Part shown: one piece after another, positions 58,249-64,000 of the stretch | How positions within the stretch are numbered: the stretch's first letter is position 1 | How the letters are laid out: the number at the start of each line of letters is the position of its first letter | NCBI GenBank assembly: GCA_028673005.1 | Contig: CM054117.1 | Location: 49,011,370-49,075,369, forward strand | Direction: 5' to 3' | DNA length: 64,000 nt | DNA from: Tanypteryx hageni | Lineage: Eukaryota > Arthropoda > Insecta > Odonata > Petaluridae | Notes under the pieces: generated by a model | Told to the model about the DNA's origin: nothing | Databases searched by the model: none | The model's input: the letters and a program-made list of their open reading frames with translations, nothing else | Translations under genes and position numbers: made by a program

Positions 58249-58737
58249 CCCTTTCAGACATGGTGTACATTATCATGTACATTAATTTCAAACGTACTTT
58301 TTAAATATTATTTCACATTATATTTTATTGAAAACTTGCTGAGCACTTAGTGTGATGTCTATTTTTATCCATTATTGGCAATTTCACTGCCATCTATTGC
58401 AGACTAGTTGAAGTTAAATGACATTAAATACAAGATGGCAAGAACTGAGAAGAATTGCTCCAAATAGGTCAAATTTCTTTTTTTTTTGTCAAAACATCAC
58501 ACTATGAATATTATTGTCTTTGAACCAAGATCAGTAAACCTTATTTCATAAATAAAATTATTTTGTACCGTTTTTGTTGATTTTTTACGTTTTAACACGT
58601 TGCAAAGAAAATTTTAAAAATTCCTTAAAATAAAGATTTTTCCAATTTTCTTTTTTTCTATTTCTTTTGAATCCAATTGGCATAATTCCACTGAAAGGAA
58701 ATTTTTTCCCCAAAGAAAAAAGTCAGGTCTGAAGGGG
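58249..58737. mobile_element. MITE with CCCTTTCAGAC ends and 4-bp target duplication
   Basis: Left end CCCTTTCAGACATGG; right end, inverted, CCCCTTCAGACCTGA. ATAG flanks both sides (58245-58248 and 58738-58741). 489 bp, no coding capacity. I do not assign the superfamily. Confidence 0.75.
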
Positions 58738-58741
58738 ATAG

Positions 58742-60270
58742 ACAGCCCTAGTCAAGTCCCAGTCCGACCCTCCTCTGAGATAGAACATAGGCTTCAGGTT
58801 ACTCATAGCTGTGAATTCTTGCTTTAAACTCGAGGCATTCCCTATTATCTCCTACAATTTGCCTCTTTCCAGATATAATTCTAAAAGTTGCTTCGAAAAT
58901 CCTTGAACTTTCAGAAAAATACCATACAGCCACCTTCTCTGCCTGATCTTTTATCATATTCTTTGAGCCTCAATTTATGTTTTCATATTTTTTTCATTAT
59001 CCATATAACAGTTTATCTCGAATCTCCCTGTGCCTCCATGCACATCCCTTTCTTCCATGCCTCAAGTTGTTAAATGAGAAATCTAACTCCTTAACCGAGA
59101 TTCCTCATTTAACGTCAATTTCGCCGTGGTCTCCACCTTTACCTATCAAGCCTCAAGTTTGCATAGTACAACGCTCCACATCAATTTTAAAAGTATTTTT
59201 GATATCCTCCTTGGAACAATTGGCATCGACTTTATTGCTCTTACCATGCGCCCATTGCCAACCCCGTCACCAATTTGATTTCTTTGAAACGTCTTCCGTC
59301 CTAGGCGAATACCTGTCTTAAGTGCCCAAAGTGGTCCACTTGCTCCGACCTCTCTCCCCATTAACTTTTCTCTGAAGCCGTTCGATAATCCCATTATATT
59401 ACGCGCGATCACGATCTCCAGCATGGATGAGAATTTGCAGTTAACTGGAGTAGTTCTAAGGCGATGATCGGGGAAGAAAGAGGGCGGGGAAAACGACTTT
59501 TAGGAGTCCTTTATGCGACGGCCCCTTTGATTGGATCGTAACGCTCAAGGTCTTCACGAAATTCGTTGCATCTAACTGACAAAAGGGAACAGGAAAAGGA
59601 AATGAGTAATTTCGACGAGGATGTTTCCGAGTCTCGTGTGCGAGACGTAACTTACTCGGCGAAATTTCTTTTTTTTTCCCACGCAACTGGGAGATGAGGA
59701 GGCGTTCCTCGGCTGATTCTTCCCGACTTCCCCTAGCGCGCATCGTTCGCGTACGAGACTTGACGGAATGCTTACCCGTTCGGCCGATATCGAAACTCTT
59801 CGAGGAACGGCTGCGTGATTGGGTGGTCGTGAGAAAGAAATCATCGAGCACGCCCAAATAAAAGGTTAAGCACCCGCGAAAGTCCTCGCGCTTCTAGAGT
59901 GCGGTGAAAAGGTCAGTTTCTCGAAAGTTTTCGGGACAGAATGACAGAAAGAGGTCCATACATTCCGTTTTAGGGTACTTCCCAACTACGACCATGGGAT
60001 GGTTTCCTAAGATCTGTAAGGTTCACTTTCGTTTTTTCTCGCTACTAACAATACGACTAATGTTTTTCGATGCACCACGATACACATAGATACTTGAAAT
60101 TATATAAATAATAAGTTTAAACCCTCTCATGATAACACTATTTAGAAAAATGCTATTTAGAATTAAAATTCCAAAAGAGAGAACAATATGTTCTTAAAAA
60201 TTAATGATCAAATCTGTCATAATGAGAATAACAGTAAACGTAATGTTTCATGCGAGTATAAATTCCAAAA
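58742..60270. other. Unrecognised stretch with CpG-rich segment
   Basis: About 59440-60000 is CpG-rich, with overlapping frames on both strands (90-133 codons, minus, 59456-59857). A minus-strand donor-like GTAAGT lies near 59650. No domain was recognised, so host exons are possible but unsupported. Confidence 0.35.
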
Positions 60271-60273
60271 ACA

Positions 60274-61253
60274 AATTTGATGTGGCCACCACATGACTTT
60301 CTCCATACCTGTAATATTTCTAAAAACTCCAAATAGATTAAATGACAATAAATATTTGATGGAACTTCGAGAAAATTTTAAAGACTTTACAAATAACAGA
60401 AATAAACACAAACCGTAGCCTTCTGATATTGGATATAGCCCCGAAGCTCCAACAATTAAGAAAATAAAAAGGAGCGTAAAGTGTTTACAGTAGTCTCCGG
60501 TAGGTGGTGTGGTTGTGGCAACTAAAAAATGTAATTTTTCAAATATCTCTTAATGCATTATATGGGAAAATGTTTCCAAGGTTGTGGAAAATTTAATTTT
60601 CTACAACTTTTATTCCAGTACTTTTTTACATTCATCAAACATTAAAGCAAATAAAAATAAAGGGCGCGATATACGTTGCAAAAACTTTCTCATATACGTT
60701 TGTTCGACTGTGTACGTTTATAAAAGAAAAACGCTTATAAATCGAAGTTTACCGTAGTTTTTTTGCTGCCTAATGTCGCTTACATTCTTTTGGGCCATAT
60801 GGCTTATTGTGTTTTTGAAATCAAGATGTACGATTGGATGGATTTTAATCAAAATCCTTTTAAAGCCATTTTTGAGTCAATTGTTTCAAAATATCCTAAA
60901 ATAAAGCACCTTTAATTGTTGCGAAATATCGTTCATCTCCGTAGTGTCTATTATGAATGATATTGTCCACAAATATGAGATATCATTCGATTTAGTTTAA
61001 CCGTTTAGACTAATAAGATTTTTTGTGGATCGCGGCAGAGGCGTGACGTCATAGAGCTTGGGTAAGGTAGCTTAGCGTACATTGTAATGCCACTGGACGC
61101 CATATACTAGTGATTTCAAGAGATATATGGCTTACGTAGTATTATTTGTGACATCAGGATCTACAATTGGATTGATTTTAATCAAATTCTCTGGAGTCAT
61201 TTTTGAGTAAATTAAAGTTTTCTAAAAATCGCCAAGAATAAACTACCCTTAAT
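60274..61253 (-). repeat. Composite D/K repeat, inverted copy 6
   Basis: Reverse complement of 55404-56366 with only scattered differences by eye, including the CATATACTAGTGATTTC and GGCGTGACGTCATAGAGC segments. The arms are about 3.9 kb apart. Confidence 0.9.
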
Positions 61254-61345
61254 ATAAGAAAATAAAAAGGAGCGTAAAGTGTTTACAATAGTCGCCGGTA
61301 GGTGGTGTGGTGGTGGCAGCTAAAATATTTAGTTTTTACAATATC
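61254..61345 (-). repeat. Dispersed repeat family D, fragment 7
   Basis: AGGAGCGTAAAGTGTTTACA through GGTAGGTGGTGTGG repeats, on the same strand, the segment at about 60470-60520. Confidence 0.75.
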
Positions 61346-61349
61346 GGTT

Positions 61350-61828
61350 AAAAGTAGACAGACGGGGACCTAGCGGCGGTCAGTCCCTTAGACCGTCGTT
61401 ATTGGGCGAGATCCTTCAAGTCCTCGACTCTGCGAACCCTTCTTCGACTCCTGACATCACCCTTCCCAGCGGGATATCCCCTGACCGCAGGAATGATTAA
61501 GCGTGGATCAATCAAAACATTTTTAATGCATTTCTGATGAGAATGCATCTCCGTTTAACTCTGTGCGTAATTTCCCGACCATGCACGTCTTTTAAACGGA
61601 TTTCTACGGCAAATATTAAAGAAGTTGGTATTTTTCGCCCAGAGATACCAACCCAGCGGTTTGTTTCCCGCGGTTTCTGCCGAATTTTAACGCTCGTATA
61701 TATCACGGTGCGACACGACACCATTATGTTCCCATTCCAACCACCATGAGTTTTAATTTCGTCTCGCTTGATTTTTGCGCTTAAAATATAAATAATGTGA
61801 CATCAAATTTTTGCAGGCCCATGCTATA
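61350..61828. other. Unrecognised stretch
   Basis: A GC-richer part at 61360-61500 could be an old retroelement fragment. Frames at 61512-61749 on both strands lack domains. Confidence 0.35.
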
Positions 61829-61833
61829 CAAAA

Positions 61834-62484
61834 GTAGAGGAAGAATAGCCAACGCCAAGATTAAGGGTACAAATGAATTCATGCCTAATATAGTCTATGA
61901 ATACTTTTAAAGTGAGTCAAATGATTTTTAAGGAATATTACCATTAACATTGAAAGATTTATCGCAACATAAATCGATACATCTACTTACATTTGTTCGG
62001 CAACCAAAATGTTGTTTACTGTTTACGTTTTGACAAATAGGATTGACATAATCTACATAATTTTATTGCTGCATCAGAGACTTCGGTGCATCTATCCATG
62101 TGAATATTAAGTAAGACACTAATGCGTAATTATATTAATGTTAAAACTTTACAATACAATACATAAAATAGTAAATGTTAGTGTAAACATCGCTTGCGTA
62201 ATTAAGGAATGGGGAACGTTTGGTCATGTTTGGATCTTTTTTTGGAAGGGCTCCGCCCCCAAACCCCCGAACCAGCAATTCAAAACTTGGGATACCCAAG
62301 AGCAAAAGTATGTAAATTTTAAAATTTATTGTAATATGACATCAAAAGTGATATATCAATGAAAATAATAAAAATTGTTTGCTACTTAAAAGAAAACTCC
62401 AGAGCGAAGCTGGGCTTTTCATCTAGTAGACTATATTTAATCCATTTTTACCTTTTATCTTTGCGTTGGCTATTCTTCCTCTAC
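61834..62484. mobile_element. Inverted-repeat element with 22-bp perfect ends
   Basis: GTAGAGGAAGAATAGCCAAC plus GC (61834-61855) is the exact reverse complement of 62463-62484. Inward similarity continues for about ten bases. No target duplication was seen. The interior includes GGCTCCGCCCCCAAACCCC and a Helitron-like CCAG...CTGG hairpin ahead of CTAGT (62399-62427). Confidence 0.7.
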
Positions 62485-62489
62485 GGCGC

Positions 62490-64000
62490 GCCGCGGAGTG
62501 GATTTTCCTTGCATTAATGTTTACGTGGCAATCTCTTTTTGAGGACAACAATTGAGAAATTTAGCTTTGTTGCCGCCTGGAAAATGTTAATAAATATTGC
62601 GCTTAAAGGATAAGTTCGAGAGATTTAACGTGTAATACGACAGAACATGAACAGAATTAAAATATTGTCTTTCTTGCATAAAATGAGCCATTTCAGGTGA
62701 TCGTAAGTTAACATTTAGGAATATTTATATCTATATCAGTGAAGGGCTGCATGGCATTTTGGGGTTTCTCCACGCCATTTCTCATGCATTCTTATGGAAA
62801 CAGTATTTCGTTGACTCCACGGTATGGAAACCTAGACTTAAACCTTCCATTGGTCAGTAGCATGGCCCATGAAACTTTTGAATTAGATGGCTCTTATGGT
62901 GTTCGAGTTATTAGCGCACAAACATTCTCTTTTATATATTAGATTCGCCACATTTGAGGATGAATAAAACAATGAAGGATTGAACGATATACTTCTACAT
63001 ATAATTATTTCGACTCGCCCAGATCAATCGATAAATACTTGTTGGAAAAAAATGGCATCGATCTGGTGTCCGTTGAAAATTTAATCAATACATATTTAAC
63101 ACCGCGAGGGGATTCAGTACTACAGCACATATGAAAATATTATAAAAATAAAATAAAGGAAGCGATTACTCAAATAAGTGAAAAAAGAGTCTTAATAAGT
63201 TTTCGCGTAAATCTCTTTTTTATTTAATCGTTTGCAAATTTTATTCTCCTATCGCTTCAGAGTAAATAGTCGCAGTTTTCATAATTCGCGAGGCGTTCCT
63301 GTGTGTGCCGATTTGACTTTCACAATATATAAACTTGATTATTTGCGTGTTTAAATATGAGGATTTGACAGTCTCGGCGATTTTCAAGACCCCTGCGAAT
63401 TTTTTCATAAGGTACAGGATAGTTTTTTCGAAACGAAATGTTCTGCCGACTACTATGAGATTCCATCAAGCAAAACGACAACCTATATTTTATGGAAGTA
63501 AATCACCTTGAGAATCAGTGAAACATTTACGAGACGGTGAATAATTTTTTAGTCATTAATACCGATTCGAACCTTTTGAATGATACACAAATACAAGAAT
63601 AATCAGGAAAATGTTCACCTATTCGTCATAAATTAAGATTTTTCCCGCAAAGATGATTACAGCTCGTCTAACACGTCAAATTTCCCGATTCATCCCTAGC
63701 ACATCTTTTTTGAAGACCTGTGTACTTAAAATCCTTTTCAGATTGGCTGACTCACGGACGATCCTAGGCCAATCATTAACCCTTTTTCGAACAATGGATG
63801 GAGATGCTCGGGTGCGTTTATCTCCGATCCAATAAATGAAGCTATTCGTACTATTTTTTGCGAGAGGGAAGAACACACTGCAACTTCTCTCACACACTCC
63901 CTCTTTTCCTCATCTAGAACGCCCTCCTTAACCCCCTATAGACGGACGCTTCGCCAGATACGTCCCCTTGCCACCTACCTCTCACTTTCTCTCTCTCTGC
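62490..64000. other. Unrecognised stretch
   Basis: AT-rich to mixed. The 67-codon frame at 62739-62942 and opposing frames at 63653-63897 have no recognised domain. Confidence 0.4.

Noticed and set aside
59146..59857. Adjacent minus-strand frames of 92 and 133 codons
   Set aside because: They are in different frames, no domain is recognised, and opposite-strand frames of similar length overlap. A CpG-rich host exon is possible but not supported.

Overview
The window looks like non-coding DNA from a large, AT-rich, transposon-filled animal genome, most likely an arthropod and probably an insect. This rests on indirect signs: long (TA)n and (CT)n tracts, CpG-containing unique stretches, many hAT, mariner-like and foldback-like elements, decayed THAP, MADF and LINE fragments, and dispersed repeats carrying the usual (GTCT)n/(GTCC)n runs. 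I cannot name the species. No intact host protein gene, rRNA or canonical tRNA was recognised. Most of the longer open frames lie in low-complexity DNA or inside repeats. The coding material I can support is four broken transposon-type fragments between 3.5 and 6.8 kb, plus one short candidate exon near 8.3 kb.

Layout. 1-2030: unrecognised sequence. 2.0-4.1 kb: a dispersed repeat (family E) split by a foldback-like element with inverted arrays of a 21-bp unit, followed by a frameshifted MADF-domain fragment. 4.14-4.70 kb: the C-terminal end of a non-LTR reverse transcriptase. 5.0-6.95 kb: a decayed two-gene DNA transposon, with a THAP exon at one end, an inward-facing gene start on the other strand at the other end, and matching terminal repeats that share a TGACGTCA site. 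9.75-11.1 kb: family E split by a hAT element. 15.8-18.9 kb: family D copies, one of them inside a hAT-like element. 20-24 kb: a mariner-like MITE, a 130-bp tandem duplication and a tRNA-like body between 27-bp perfect inverted repeats. 27.8-33.5 kb: (TA)n-linked repeat F, a 14-bp G4-prone minisatellite and a foldback element caught inside repeat J. 34-38 kb: long polypyrimidine tracts. 42.9-50 kb: a transposon nest, in which hAT A contains hAT B, and B contains hAT MITE C and repeat J. 51.3-52.2 kb: a ~150-bp tandem array. 53.7-61.3 kb: a cluster of family D, including a ~0.97-kb nearly identical inverted pair. 56.7-57.05 kb: a SINE with a 13-bp target duplication. 58.2-58.7 kb and 61.8-62.5 kb: two further inverted-repeat elements.

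The clearest results are insertions proved by their own flanks: target-site duplications, and in two cases an uninterrupted paralogue elsewhere in the window that shows the empty site. These give a relative order of insertion. The best leads for something less familiar are the minisatellite foldback element at 29.7-30.3 kb, the 21-bp-unit foldback arms at 2.2-3.5 kb, the tRNA-like or cloverleaf-like modules inside several unrelated repeats, and hammerhead-like motifs in several repeats. Repeat family letters (A-M) are my own labels for this window. All alignments were made by eye.
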